From IMG/VR virus record IMGVR_UViG_3300025133_009629, positions 1-23,719 of that record: 23,719 nucleotides of DNA. One strand, given 5' to 3'. The DNA comes from a virus. The position numbers were made by a program, and so were the translations under genes. A model generated the notes under the pieces. It worked only from the letters and a program-made list of their open reading frames with translations, did no database searches and was not told the DNA's origin. Below, piece after piece: positions 1 through 7,468 of this stretch. Positions within the stretch are counted from its first letter, which is position 1; every line of letters begins with the position of its first letter.

Positions 1-2648
1 TACTTGATGAAGTAACTGAAGAAGAACTCTCTAATCTTGACGATATTCTTCATAACTTAGACCCAAAAGACTTATCATTCAACAACATCTTTGGCGATAG
101 AATGAGAATAGCTCAGCCAATGATAACCAAAGACCAAAATCTTGAAAGCCTAAAGAAACTCCTAACCGATTCAGGATACGAACCAGACTTCCAAACAGGA
201 TTGGCAACTTATTATACTATGACTTATGATTTGGGTCAGGGTAGTGCCACTCCCGGCAAACGCGAAACAAAAGTTATAGGTCGCGATCTAAAAGATCATC
301 TCCTAGACAAAAATGGCGAGGCAGCGAGATTATATACAGATACCGATGAAAGCTTTGAGAAAAGAAAAAAGGAGATACGAAAGAAGCAAGTTAAAATAGG
401 CAAGCTTCTTCAAAAAGGCGCTCGCCTTTACGATAATGCTCGTGCAGCATGGACAGCTTCAGATACAATCAATCCCGAAGACTTTGGTATGAGTCCGGAG
501 GGTTGGGCAGATGAGGATATTGGAGAAAAAACTGGCAAGTACAGAGCCGCCGCCGAAGAAATGGCTGCTAAATCTAGAAAGGAACACCAAAAACTATTTA
601 ATGTTTTTCAGGCGGATACTTCAAGAGCAGTTTCTGCCCTCAACATATACCAAAGATTAGCCGATTGGTGGAACAAGAAGTCAGCTTTTTATCGCGAGAA
701 CCCAGAAGATGCTGGTGAAACAAGCAGTGACTATTCTATCATATATACTCGCCATCCAATTGATGTAATGCGAATGTCTGACTTTGAGAATATTACAAGT
801 TGCCATTCACCACCTTCACGACCAAGTAACTCAGGTAATTCATATTACAAGTGTGCTGTTGCCGAAGCCCATGGCCACGGTCCAGTAGCATATGTGGTTC
901 GCAACGAAGATCTAAACGAGCTAATATCAAAATATGGCTTGGAAGACGCCGACTACCAAGACTTATTGGACGCAATAGAAGAAAACGATGAAGAACTCTT
1001 CGCAGACTCAGTACGCGATGTTGGCGATATTACGCCAATCTCTCGTGTGAGAATAAAGAAGTTTGTTAATCCTACTCTTGAGATATCTTTAGGAGTGCCT
1101 AGCACAATGGTTTACGGAAAGAAATTTCCAGAACTCTACTCCAACATAAGCGACTTTACAAAAGAGAAACAAGAGAAAGAACTCACAAAGATAAAAGATT
1201 CCACCGAATCTGACAACCCATTTGATAATGCCTTTGATAAAGATGGAAGACTTAATCTCGCCAATTGGGAACGCTTTGGCGGTTCTTACCAAGATGCTGG
1301 AGATTATCCCGGCGAGGCTATGACCAAATATTTGGGATATAAAACCACAGGCGGCCCTCATTACGATGACACCACAGAAGACAACCTAGGTGTTCTAGGC
1401 ACACAAGAAGAATGGCAGCAAGAAGTTAATGAAATACGAGAACGCTTTAATCGTGGATACCAAGCAGCCCGTATTGAGAGCGCAACCGTAGAAGATGATG
1501 GCGCGGGTGAATATTATATTGACATACTAGCCGTTTTACGAATAGTTTTCCCCGAAGACGAACTAAGTACGTCAGCTTTCCAAGATGCCACCAGAAATGC
1601 GATTAATTCCATTCCGGATATGCTAAGCGAATATGGATTTGAGGAATTTGGCGAACACCTACACTATACCACAGTTAACGATCGTTCACAAGCTTGGGAT
1701 GACATTATACGAAGAATACAGGACGAAGAGAAACAACAAGTAGTAATAGAAATACCAATTGACATCGAAGCAGTTAGCCCCGAACAAGTTGGTTATGCTT
1801 ACAATCCAGATAGTTTTAGAGAAATAGCAGAAGCAATTGACTCTCTTGATGATAAAGCTGATGCTATTGAAGAAATGGCAAAAAGTCATCTAAAACGCGA
1901 AGGTGTGATGAAGGGTAGTGAGCTTATCAAATTTGCGCGCGCAATAGAAGATGAACACTGGTATGAGTGGGACTATGATGTAGATGATGACTGGAATCCT
2001 GCAAGTATCGAAGTAGAAACAAAGACTTACGTAAATTTTGAGGATTTAGCGCAAAAGCTACCTATTGCTCTAGAACGCGCAAACTCCGACCAATCAGGCG
2101 AAGTATATATTATGTTTGCCGGTGATCCTCTCGCCCTAGCCTCACAAGCTAGCGATGGCGACGGAAACTTTAAATGGTGGGAGGTTCGCTCACCGGAGTT
2201 TGAAGCCGATACGCTAGGAGGCTTTAAAGACTTGGATGAAGTCAAAGATTATGTCCGAGATCAACTTACCAAACTAATCTTACGCCCCAAAGGAACTAAA
2301 ATCCCAAAAGGATTACAATCAAGCCACGACTATCTTGTAGCTGTATCTATGCTAATGCGGGATGCAGTTGGCGGCAAAGAAGGCGAGTTTATGTTTCCTA
2401 ATCGTGAGATGTGGGTAAGCGGGCCGGATAGTGATGATGAATATAAAATGATGTTTAGAATATTACTGGACGATGATGACAGCGATGAGGTTGTCAAAAG
2501 CGCCCACGAGATTATGGCAGAGGTAGATGATGAAGATATGCTAAAAGACATCTTTAGAACAGCATTTGCGAAGGTAGGTAAGATATCGGGCTCAAAAGCA
2601 ACCGTAACGGAAGTAAGGCAGTACTTTAAAAAATTTGATTTCTTTTAA
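1..2648 (+). CDS. Very large phage protein of unknown function, 5' end outside the window
   Basis: The frame is open from base 3 and reads plausible acidic protein sequence (LDEVTEEELSNLDD and onward) into the ATG at 102, so the gene starts before the window; 881 residues are visible. I do not recognise a catalytic domain. A compact region around residues 215-330, counted from the ATG at 102, holds the patterns TRHPIDVMRMSDF, SCHSP, a KCAVAEAHGHGPVAYVVR segment and ISRVRIKKF, and looks like the conserved core of a recurrent but uncharacterised protein of marine phages; that similarity is from memory. The rest is hydrophilic, rich in Asp, Glu and Lys, with a strongly acidic C-terminal third. 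Its TAA overlaps the stop codon of the convergent clpX by four bases. A structural or scaffold role is only a guess based on size and on the virion-like genes nearby. Confidence 0.85.
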   Translation, partial: LDEVTEEELSNLDDILHNLDPKDLSFNNIFGDRMRIAQPMITKDQNLESLKKLLTDSGYEPDFQTGLATYYTMTYDLGQGSATPGKRETKVIGRDLKDHLLDKNGEAARLYTDTDESFEKRKKEIRKKQVKIGKLLQKGARLYDNARAAWTASDTINPEDFGMSPEGWADEDIGEKTGKYRAAAEEMAAKSRKEHQKLFNVFQADTSRAVSALNIYQRLADWWNKKSAFYRENPEDAGETSSDYSIIYTRHPIDVMRMSDFENITSCHSPPSRPSNSGNSYYKCAVAEAHGHGPVAYVVRNEDLNELISKYGLEDADYQDLLDAIEENDEELFADSVRDVGDITPISRVRIKKFVNPTLEISLGVPSTMVYGKKFPELYSNISDFTKEKQEKELTKIKDSTESDNPFDNAFDKDGRLNLANWERFGGSYQDAGDYPGEAMTKYLGYKTTGGPHYDDTTEDNLGVLGTQEEWQQEVNEIRERFNRGYQAARIESATVEDDGAGEYYIDILAVLRIVFPEDELSTSAFQDATRNAINSIPDMLSEYGFEEFGEHLHYTTVNDRSQAWDDIIRRIQDEEKQQVVIEIPIDIEAVSPEQVGYAYNPDSFREIAEAIDSLDDKADAIEEMAKSHLKREGVMKGSELIKFARAIEDEHWYEWDYDVDDDWNPASIEVETKTYVNFEDLAQKLPIALERANSDQSGEVYIMFAGDPLALASQASDGDGNFKWWEVRSPEFEADTLGGFKDLDEVKDYVRDQLTKLILRPKGTKIPKGLQSSHDYLVAVSMLMRDAVGGKEGEFMFPNREMWVSGPDSDDEYKMMFRILLDDDDSDEVVKSAHEIMAEVDDEDMLKDIFRTAFAKVGKISGSKATVTEVRQYFKKFDFF

Positions 2649-3925
2649 TCTTCTTCTTTGGTTTCTTTAAAAACATATACTGGTAACTTATTGTTAATAA
2701 TACATTCTTTATCAACAATGACTTTAGAAATCTTTTTATAAGTTGGAGTATCATACATAGGTTCTAGTAGTATTTTTTCTAAAATGCGTCGGAGTCCGCG
2801 GGCGCCAGTGTTAGATATAAGTGCCTTTTTAGCAATCTCTGCTAGGGCGCCTTTTTCAATTGACAGTTCAACGCTGTCCATACTTAATAAATTTTTGTAT
2901 TGACTTATAAGCGAGTCTTTTGGCTCTATTAAAATTCTTATAAGCATTTCTTCGGATAACTGGTGCAGACAAGTAAATATTGGCAAACGGCCGATTAATT
3001 CCGGAATTAGTCCAAATTCCGCAAGATCCTGTGAGTTAATATTAGACAACATCTCATTAAATTCGATTTCTTGTTTGTTTTTAGTGCTATTCTTAAAACC
3101 CAAGGTTTGTTTTGTATTCAATCTTTCTTTCACAATCTCGTTAAGTCCAACAAAGGCACCTCCGCAGATAAACAAAATATTTGTTGTGTCTAGCGATATC
3201 GTTTCTTTGTTTGGCCCTTTGACATTTAGTTTCTTTGGTACATCCACAATGTTTCCCTCAATCATTTTCAATAAGGCTTGTTGAACTCCTTCACCGGAGA
3301 CATCGCGAGTCATTCCCATGCGGCCCTTTTTCAGAGAAATTTTATCGATTTCATCGATGTATACGATTCCGCGCTGGGCCTTTCGTATCGAACCGCCTGC
3401 GTTTTCTAATAATCTAGAAAGAATGTTTTCGACGTCTTCTCCTACGTATCCAGCCTCGGTTAGATTCGTCGCATCTGCTGTTGTAAATGGTACATCTAAT
3501 ATGTTTGACAGGGTTTCCGCTAGCAATGTTTTGCCGGTGCCGGTTGGGCCTGCCAAAAGAATATTACTTTTTTTAATGTTTGTTTTCCCCGGGCTCATAT
3601 TATTGAGATTCAATATTCGTTTGTAGTGATTATAAACTGCAACAGACAATATTTTCTTTGCTGATTCTTGGCCGATTACTGTTTCATCTAACGTTTTCTT
3701 GATTTGCCTAGGCTCTGGTAAATCTTTGAATCTCTCATTTTCTATTTTTTCTTGTATTGTATCGTTTTTGCTTTTTTCGTTTTCTAAAACGTCATAGCAT
3801 AGATAAACACATTCATTACATATATTACTAGTAATGCTCACGCCGGTGATAATTCGATCTGCTTCTTTTCTGGTTTTTCCGCAAAAGGAGCAATTAAAAT
3901 TTTTATTTTTTATATTATCACTCAT
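2645..3925 (-). CDS. clpX: ClpX, AAA+ unfoldase of the ClpXP protease
   Basis: A full-length ClpX of 426 residues, close to the 424 of E. coli. The N-terminal zinc domain has Cys12, Cys15, Cys36 and Cys39. Walker A is GPTGTGKT (126-133) and Walker B is IVYIDEID (187-194). The pore-1 loop GYVG is at 159-162, the pore-2 region VSGEGVQQ follows, an arginine-finger region ELIGRLP is present and the sensor-2 motif GARGLRR is intact. The ClpP-docking loop carries LGF at 275-277, an accepted variant of IGF. ClpX unfolds tagged proteins, including those ending in the ssrA tag, and feeds them to ClpP; no clpP is visible here, so host ClpP is the likely partner. The loop that reads RKH in bacterial ClpX aligns without gaps to VKG (235-237). 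The gene is transcribed against its neighbours; its TAA overlaps the stop of the preceding convergent gene. An AT-rich box at 3945-3955 may be its promoter. Confidence 0.97.
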   Translation of the reverse strand: MSDNIKNKNFNCSFCGKTRKEADRIITGVSITSNICNECVYLCYDVLENEKSKNDTIQEKIENERFKDLPEPRQIKKTLDETVIGQESAKKILSVAVYNHYKRILNLNNMSPGKTNIKKSNILLAGPTGTGKTLLAETLSNILDVPFTTADATNLTEAGYVGEDVENILSRLLENAGGSIRKAQRGIVYIDEIDKISLKKGRMGMTRDVSGEGVQQALLKMIEGNIVDVPKKLNVKGPNKETISLDTTNILFICGGAFVGLNEIVKERLNTKQTLGFKNSTKNKQEIEFNEMLSNINSQDLAEFGLIPELIGRLPIFTCLHQLSEEMLIRILIEPKDSLISQYKNLLSMDSVELSIEKGALAEIAKKALISNTGARGLRRILEKILLEPMYDTPTYKKISKVIVDKECIINNKLPVYVFKETKEED

Positions 3926-3944
3926 AATACTTTATATCCATCTA

Positions 3945-3955
3945 AAATAAATAGT
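3945..3955 (-). promoter_or_regulatory. Candidate promoter box upstream of clpX
   Basis: Read on the minus strand this is ACTATTTATTT, ending 19 bases before the clpX ATG. Nearly the same 11-mer, ACTATTTATTA, lies 24-25 bases before two other gene starts (9776-9786 and 18290-18300). Its position and recurrence suggest a phage promoter element, but the sequence is AT-rich and no transcription data support it. Confidence 0.35.
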
Positions 3956-3991
3956 TCTAATTAATATAACGATTAATTAAAAAGGATTGCG

Positions 3992-4192
3992 ATGAAGAAT
4001 ATAATTTATCTAGATGAAGTTAGAATAAGAAAATCTATATTAGAGACAGAAGAGGCGATTGAAAGAGTAAAAATGTTAGTATTTGTAGGAATTGAAGTTC
4101 CGGAAGATGTTATGCCTAGGTTAGAAAAAATACTTTCTATGCTTGAACAAGACTTAATTGATTTATTTGAAAATGATATAAATTATGATTAG
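3992..4192 (+). CDS. Small acidic helical protein, unknown function
   Basis: 66 residues starting at ATG with an AGGA ribosome-binding site nine bases upstream. The sequence is predicted largely helical by its heptad-like spacing of Leu, Ile and Val (for example EEAIERVKMLVFVGIEV, then PRLEKILSMLEQDLIDLF) and could form a short coiled coil. It has no Cys, no signal peptide and no recognisable domain. It is divergent from clpX across a 66-base AT-rich spacer, so the two may share a regulatory region. Reality as a gene rests on the ribosome-binding site, codon use like its neighbours and compact placement. Confidence 0.7.
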   Translation: MKNIIYLDEVRIRKSILETEEAIERVKMLVFVGIEVPEDVMPRLEKILSMLEQDLIDLFENDINYD

Positions 4193-4213
4193 CTTTTAAC
4201 TAATTATTGTATT

Positions 4214-4417
4214 GTGAAACAAACTACTATTTTTTTACAAGTACCCGCTAGCGCTAAAAACGTTTTATCAAGCAACAAGACGACTAATTTTCCAATAAGC
4301 AATAAAACTATATTTCGTGAACCAGAAGGAAAAAAACATTTGCAAAGAGTGTTGGAAGCCTTAATTCAAGCATATGGAAAACCGGCAGTAATTAAAGCCT
4401 TGCAAAAAGTCGATTGA
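4214..4417 (+). CDS. Small basic protein, unknown function, GTG start
   Basis: 67 residues beginning with GTG; no clear Shine-Dalgarno sequence precedes it, so the start is uncertain. The N-terminal half is polar and Ser/Asn/Thr-rich, the C-terminal half is a basic amphipathic helix (KKHLQRVLEALIQAYGKPAVIKALQKVD without the last residues resembling any named domain). The TGA stop abuts the TAA of the convergent membrane-protein gene with no spacer. It could be a small DNA- or protein-binding factor, but nothing specific can be assigned. Confidence 0.6.
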   Translation: MKQTTIFLQVPASAKNVLSSNKTTNFPISNKTIFREPEGKKHLQRVLEALIQAYGKPAVIKALQKVD

Positions 4418-4753
4418 TTATTTCCAATATACCTGAATAGCTATTATTACAACTGATAAAACTAAACAAATCAAGGTTTTATTTATCAGAATGCTCTCTC
4501 TAAGAAAAAAGTAAGTCAATATCCCAAAAACAACGTTGGAAACTCCAAAACCAATCAGCTTTGACGTCCATAGATAACCAGTATCTGCTACTATGCTTTT
4601 AATCGCATACCAAAAGCATATGCCCATGGGCACCGCAAATATCAAATTTGATAATATTGCTTTATCTTCCCACCATTTCCAGACAAATTGAGAATTGAAT
4701 TGAAACCATGCTAATATATTTCCAACTATAAAAAATAATATTCCTTTATGCAT
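4418..4753 (-). CDS. Four-helix membrane protein, DMT/SMR-sized
   Basis: 111 residues with four clear hydrophobic segments: about residues 4-22 (ILFFIVGNILAWFQF), 33-53 (ILSNLIFAVPMGICFWYAI), 63-86 (TSKLIGFGVSNVVFGILTYFF) and 90-110 (KTLICLVLSVVIIAIQVYW). Length and four-helix layout match small multidrug-resistance and other half-size transporters of the drug/metabolite superfamily, but TM1 lacks the membrane-embedded Glu that drives EmrE-type transport, so drug efflux is not supported. I recall similar small membrane proteins recurring in marine phage genomes without assigned function. A modest AAGG lies upstream of the ATG. It is one of only three minus-strand genes here and converges directly on the preceding small gene, which suggests independent acquisition or regulation. 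Confidence 0.8.
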   Translation of the reverse strand: MHKGILFFIVGNILAWFQFNSQFVWKWWEDKAILSNLIFAVPMGICFWYAIKSIVADTGYLWTSKLIGFGVSNVVFGILTYFFLRESILINKTLICLVLSVVIIAIQVYWK

Positions 4754-4798
4754 ATACTAATTACCTTATATAAAATTATATATTATGGAGTATATATT

Positions 4799-4960
4799 AT
4801 GAAAATTACTAAGTCAAGGCTAAAACAGCTTATAAGTGAAGAAATAAAAAATATTTTATACGAGTGACCGGAAAGCGAAGAGGAGTATCCTCTAGAACTA
4901 GAAGACGTGCCGGATGCCGATGAATTAAAAGAAGAGTCACAAGACGAAAAAAACATTTAA
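4799..4960 (+). pseudogene. Short ORF interrupted by an in-frame UGA: nonsense-broken gene or readthrough
   Basis: From ATG 4799, preceded by TGGAG at a good distance, the frame encodes 22 residues starting MKITKSRLKQLISEE and ending NILYE, then TGA at 4865-4867. The same frame continues for 30 acidic residues (PESEEEYPLELEDVPDADEL and so on) to TAA at 4958-4960. The N-terminal amphipathic helix is a motif I recall from the start of many marine phage virion proteins, and an acidic tail commonly follows it, so both halves look like one original gene. TGA serves as a normal stop elsewhere in the window (4415, 6743, 20626, 23145), which argues against a changed genetic code. Possibilities are a recent nonsense mutation, programmed readthrough, or a genuine 22-residue peptide. 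Confidence 0.55.
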
Positions 4961-5022
4961 ATAATTTAATATTATAATATATTTTTACGTTCAAGCCGTT
5001 TAAATAACATCGGAGGTTAATT

Positions 5023-5232
5023 ATGGCAACAGTTAAAGAACTACAAGCACAATTGAACAAACTAGAGCAGTCGGTCGGTCGTTTGCAAACGTCAAATTCA
5101 GATTTGCGCGACGAAATCGCAGTGATTAAAAGCAATTACACGCTTTTAGTCAAAGAAATGACAACGAGGTTGGAACTGATCCACAATAGGTTTCAGGGTA
5201 CTGGGAATCAACAAGCTTCTGGTGGGGCGTAG
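5023..5232 (+). CDS. Small coiled-coil protein
   Basis: 69 residues with a very strong ribosome-binding site (CGGAGGT six to seven bases before ATG), suggesting high expression. Residues 4-57 form an obvious coiled coil (LQAQLNKLEQSVGRLQTSN, then LRDEIAVIKSNYTLLVKEM), with hydrophobic residues at heptad positions, followed by a flexible Gly/Gln tail. The shape resembles small phage structural or assembly proteins, but no family can be named. A TATAAT hexamer at 4973-4978 lies about 45 bases upstream without a convincing -35. An inverted repeat, TTAAATC-AA-GATTTAA (5235-5250), sits directly after the stop. Confidence 0.8.
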   Translation: MATVKELQAQLNKLEQSVGRLQTSNSDLRDEIAVIKSNYTLLVKEMTTRLELIHNRFQGTGNQQASGGA

Positions 5233-5286
5233 TCTTAAATCAAGATTTAAACGCTTAATCAAACAAATAAGGAAATATTTTTTATT

Positions 5287-5514
5287 ATGAATAATCAAAA
5301 CGCCCAACAACAGATAAATATCGATTTATCTACTGCTAGCAGCATAGAGTGTGATGAATGTCAACACACAGAATTTGTTCCAGCATTCATTATTAAAAAG
5401 GTATCCGCTCTAATGTCTCCCACTGGTGCTGAGACTATGGTGCCGGTGCAAGTATTTAAATGTGGAAAGTGTAACCACATTAATGAGCTATTCTTGCAAG
5501 GAGTAACTAATTAA
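5287..5514 (+). CDS. Zinc-ribbon-like small protein
   Basis: 75 residues with two CxxC pairs: CDEC in the first third and CGKC near the C-terminus, with a His directly after the second pair (CNHIN). The spacing, with a hydrophobic beta-like stretch between (AFIIKKVSALMSPTGAE), matches a zinc-ribbon fold. I recall similar short proteins in marine myophages, with an unassigned, possibly virion role. The ribosome-binding site is AAGGAAA at a rather long distance from ATG. The following gene begins four bases after the TAA, so the two are probably co-translated. Confidence 0.8.
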   Translation: MNNQNAQQQINIDLSTASSIECDECQHTEFVPAFIIKKVSALMSPTGAETMVPVQVFKCGKCNHINELFLQGVTN

Positions 5515-5517
5515 TGT

Positions 5518-6330
5518 ATGGATTCAAATAATTGGAATAATTGGAAAATCTTTCTTGATGAACTTGCAGATCCGCAGTTTGTCGACACTTCTTCTTTAAT
5601 ATCAAAAAAAACATTAGCTCCAGAACTCTGGGAAAGAGATAGTTTACATCCGGATGTGCTAGCTGCAGCCCTGCGCGTGGCCAGAGACTTTTTTGACAGT
5701 TTAAATCTTTTAAACAGTCCCATTATAATCGACATTATACTCACTGGCTCGCTAGCTAGCTATAATTGGTCCGAAATGTCAGATTTCGATCTTCATATCT
5801 TAATAGATTTTAATAAATTGGAACAAGAAAATAGAGAATTGCTAGAAGATTATTTTAAAGAAAAAACTAGATCATGGAACTCATTACATGACATATTACT
5901 CAAAGGGTATGAAGTAGAACTTTATATCCAAGACAGCAATGAATCGCATATTTCTAACGGTGTTTATTCTTTAATGGAAAATCGTTGGATTAAAAGGCCC
6001 GTAAACTATAAACTAGACATTGATTACAAGATAGTTAAAGAAAAGGCCGCGAAACTAATGGAAGAAGTTGACAATGCATATGATCTATACGCAGAAAAAG
6101 ATTTTGCGGGCGCTAAAGAATTATCTGAGATCATAATGCAAAAAATTAAACGATATCGTAAGGCCGGGCTGGAAACTGGTGGTATATATTCTATAGAAAA
6201 CTTAGTTTTTAAAACTTTAAGACGTAATGAATATCTTAAAAAACTCTCCAGCATAAAAACGCTAGCATACGATTCTTTAATGTCTTTAAACGAACGCGAT
6301 AAAAAGTATATTACTTATAAAAACGACTAA
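5518..6330 (+). CDS. Pol-beta-fold nucleotidyltransferase
   Basis: 270 residues. The signature of the minimal nucleotidyltransferase superfamily is clear: LTGSLASYNWSEMSDFDLHI, with Gly77-Ser78 in the helix N-terminus and Asp89 and Asp91 as the metal-binding pair, and a third acidic residue Glu134 in YEVELYI. Such enzymes transfer a nucleotide to protein, RNA or small-molecule hydroxyls, and include toxin-antitoxin MNT-type enzymes and tRNA nucleotidyltransferases; which target applies here cannot be told. The C-terminal 100 residues are helical and Lys-rich, a plausible substrate-binding part. The gene follows the zinc-ribbon protein with a three-base gap and has no strong site of its own, so translation is likely coupled. 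I recall similar proteins in marine phages. Confidence 0.85.
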   Translation: MDSNNWNNWKIFLDELADPQFVDTSSLISKKTLAPELWERDSLHPDVLAAALRVARDFFDSLNLLNSPIIIDIILTGSLASYNWSEMSDFDLHILIDFNKLEQENRELLEDYFKEKTRSWNSLHDILLKGYEVELYIQDSNESHISNGVYSLMENRWIKRPVNYKLDIDYKIVKEKAAKLMEEVDNAYDLYAEKDFAGAKELSEIIMQKIKRYRKAGLETGGIYSIENLVFKTLRRNEYLKKLSSIKTLAYDSLMSLNERDKKYITYKND

Positions 6331-6352
6331 TTAATCTTATAAGGAGCAAAAT

Positions 6353-6745
6353 ATGTCAAGCACAGATTACAAATACGGAACCGGGCTGAGCAACGTCGGT
6401 TCTTACCAAGTAAGCGGGAAACCGTTTCTATCCGGGGGGATTGACACATCCGTCATAGATCAAGTTACATTTCCAACTGTTACACAATGGGTGCATATAT
6501 CATCTAGCGGGCCCGTAAAAGTGGGAATGTCCGCAAATGGTGTTGACCCGGGTACTAACTATTTTACAGTCGACACAGCAGGCGGCCAACAGCTGCCGTT
6601 GCTCGAAATTAAGTGTACTGAACTACATTTTGATGGAACAGCAATAATCGATGTCGTCGCTGGACTCACAGGTATCCCCATTGAACGTATCAATAATATT
6701 TCGACAGATGGTACGAACTGGTCCGGGTCTGCTGGTATTGGTTGA
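6353..6745 (+). CDS. Probable virion protein (beta-rich, Gly/Ser/Thr-rich)
   Basis: 130 residues with a strong ribosome-binding site (AAGGAG, seven bases before ATG). Composition is Gly, Ser, Thr and Val-rich with almost no Lys or Glu and only one Cys, typical of phage head-decoration, fibre or tail-surface proteins. Segments such as VTQWVHISSSGPVKVGMSA and LPLLEIKCTELHFDGTAII suggest a beta sandwich. No specific family is recognised. The TGA overlaps the next ATG (TGATG), showing translational coupling to the following gene, and the three genes 6353-7409 form one tight cluster. Confidence 0.8.
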   Translation: MSSTDYKYGTGLSNVGSYQVSGKPFLSGGIDTSVIDQVTFPTVTQWVHISSSGPVKVGMSANGVDPGTNYFTVDTAGGQQLPLLEIKCTELHFDGTAIIDVVAGLTGIPIERINNISTDGTNWSGSAGIG

Positions 6746-7053
6746 TGAGAATCAGAATTCTTAAAGAAGTAGGCTTAAACAATCCAAATGATTATACAAG
6801 AGGTACAACTGACGTACTTGTCACTTTTGTTCATTCGGACGGCACAGAAGAGACTCAATATGATGATGATCGTACATCATTAGCCTCAGAAAGCTGTCAG
6901 CCGGAAGGGACACAAAATCATATCAAAGTGAGAATCAAACTATCTGATGTTAATGCAAAAGTACACGATAATGATAACAAAATGGATATGCTAGGGCCCG
7001 GAGTTCATCCGGGGAGCACTGGTAGCCCCTGTGGTAATTTGGAAGGAAACTAA
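6745..7053 (+). CDS. Small protein of unknown function in virion-like cluster
   Basis: 102 residues, starting at the ATG of a TGATG overlap with the preceding gene; a TTG one codon earlier is possible but less likely. The sequence is polar, with many Asp, Asn, Thr and Gly (DYTRGTTDVLVTFVHSDGTEE; HDNDNKMDMLGPGVHPGS) and looks beta-rich. No domain is recognised. Its TAA overlaps the ATG of the next gene (TAATG), and a GGAAGGAA ribosome-binding site for that gene lies inside its last codons. Co-translation with the Gly/Ser-rich protein before it suggests a shared virion role. Confidence 0.75.
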   Translation: MRIRILKEVGLNNPNDYTRGTTDVLVTFVHSDGTEETQYDDDRTSLASESCQPEGTQNHIKVRIKLSDVNAKVHDNDNKMDMLGPGVHPGSTGSPCGNLEGN

Positions 7054-7409
7054 TGAAAGAAATTGTAGATAGTTTTAAGCATTTTTTAGTTGAAGAAAAA
7101 AGCACATATGTCGTTAATATGCTGATTATGGCTCAGCCAAATACTAGATTATACGGTCGAATTTTTGAAGCAATTAGAGGAATAGAAGGTGTCACAGTAA
7201 TTCGATCGACAGAAGCCATTAAAAGAGACCAACAAAACAACAAAATAATGAATTTATCAGTAAGATTCTATGTTAATCCTGCGAATTCCATTCCTTATGT
7301 GGAAAAGCTTAAAAATGCAATTCGCAATCTAAAAGATGATGATGGTGATAGAATTTTATCTGTACAAATTCGTTCCCTTCCTGAAAAGCAAGATGACGTT
7401 TTTAAATAA
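7053..7409 (+). CDS. Conserved phage protein, alpha/beta, unknown function
   Basis: 118 residues. The N-terminus has a short amphipathic helix (MKEIVDSFKHFLVEEKS) like those seen on several proteins in this window. A compact alpha/beta domain follows, with strands VVNMLIMA, VTVIRST, MNLSVRFYV and RILSVQIRS and helices RIFEAIRGIEG and YVEKLKNAIRNLKDD, resembling a ferredoxin-like beta-alpha-beta arrangement. I recall the phrase RGIEGVT(V/I) in hypothetical proteins of marine phages, but no function is known to me. Translation is coupled to the upstream gene through TAATG plus a good Shine-Dalgarno sequence. Confidence 0.78.
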   Translation: MKEIVDSFKHFLVEEKSTYVVNMLIMAQPNTRLYGRIFEAIRGIEGVTVIRSTEAIKRDQQNNKIMNLSVRFYVNPANSIPYVEKLKNAIRNLKDDDGDRILSVQIRSLPEKQDDVFK

Positions 7410-7448
7410 AATAAGTAAATAAAGGTGTTAAAAGAATTTATTCCATAG

Positions 7449-7460
7449 TTATTATATAGG
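7449..7460 (+). promoter_or_regulatory. Candidate promoter box before the MopE/VWA lipoprotein
   Basis: TTATTATATAGG lies nine bases before the GTG start; its last bases merge with the AGGGA ribosome-binding site. The identical 12-mer occurs on the minus strand at 18228-18239, upstream of the other secreted lipoprotein gene. Shared regulation of two exported proteins is possible; chance in AT-rich DNA is the alternative. Confidence 0.3.
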
Positions 7461-7468
7461 GAATAAAT

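Noticed and set aside
4865-4867. UGA read as tryptophan or another sense codon genome-wide
   Set aside because: Several well-supported genes end in TGA (4415, 6743, 20626, 23145) and Trp is coded by TGG throughout, so the code appears standard for UGA.
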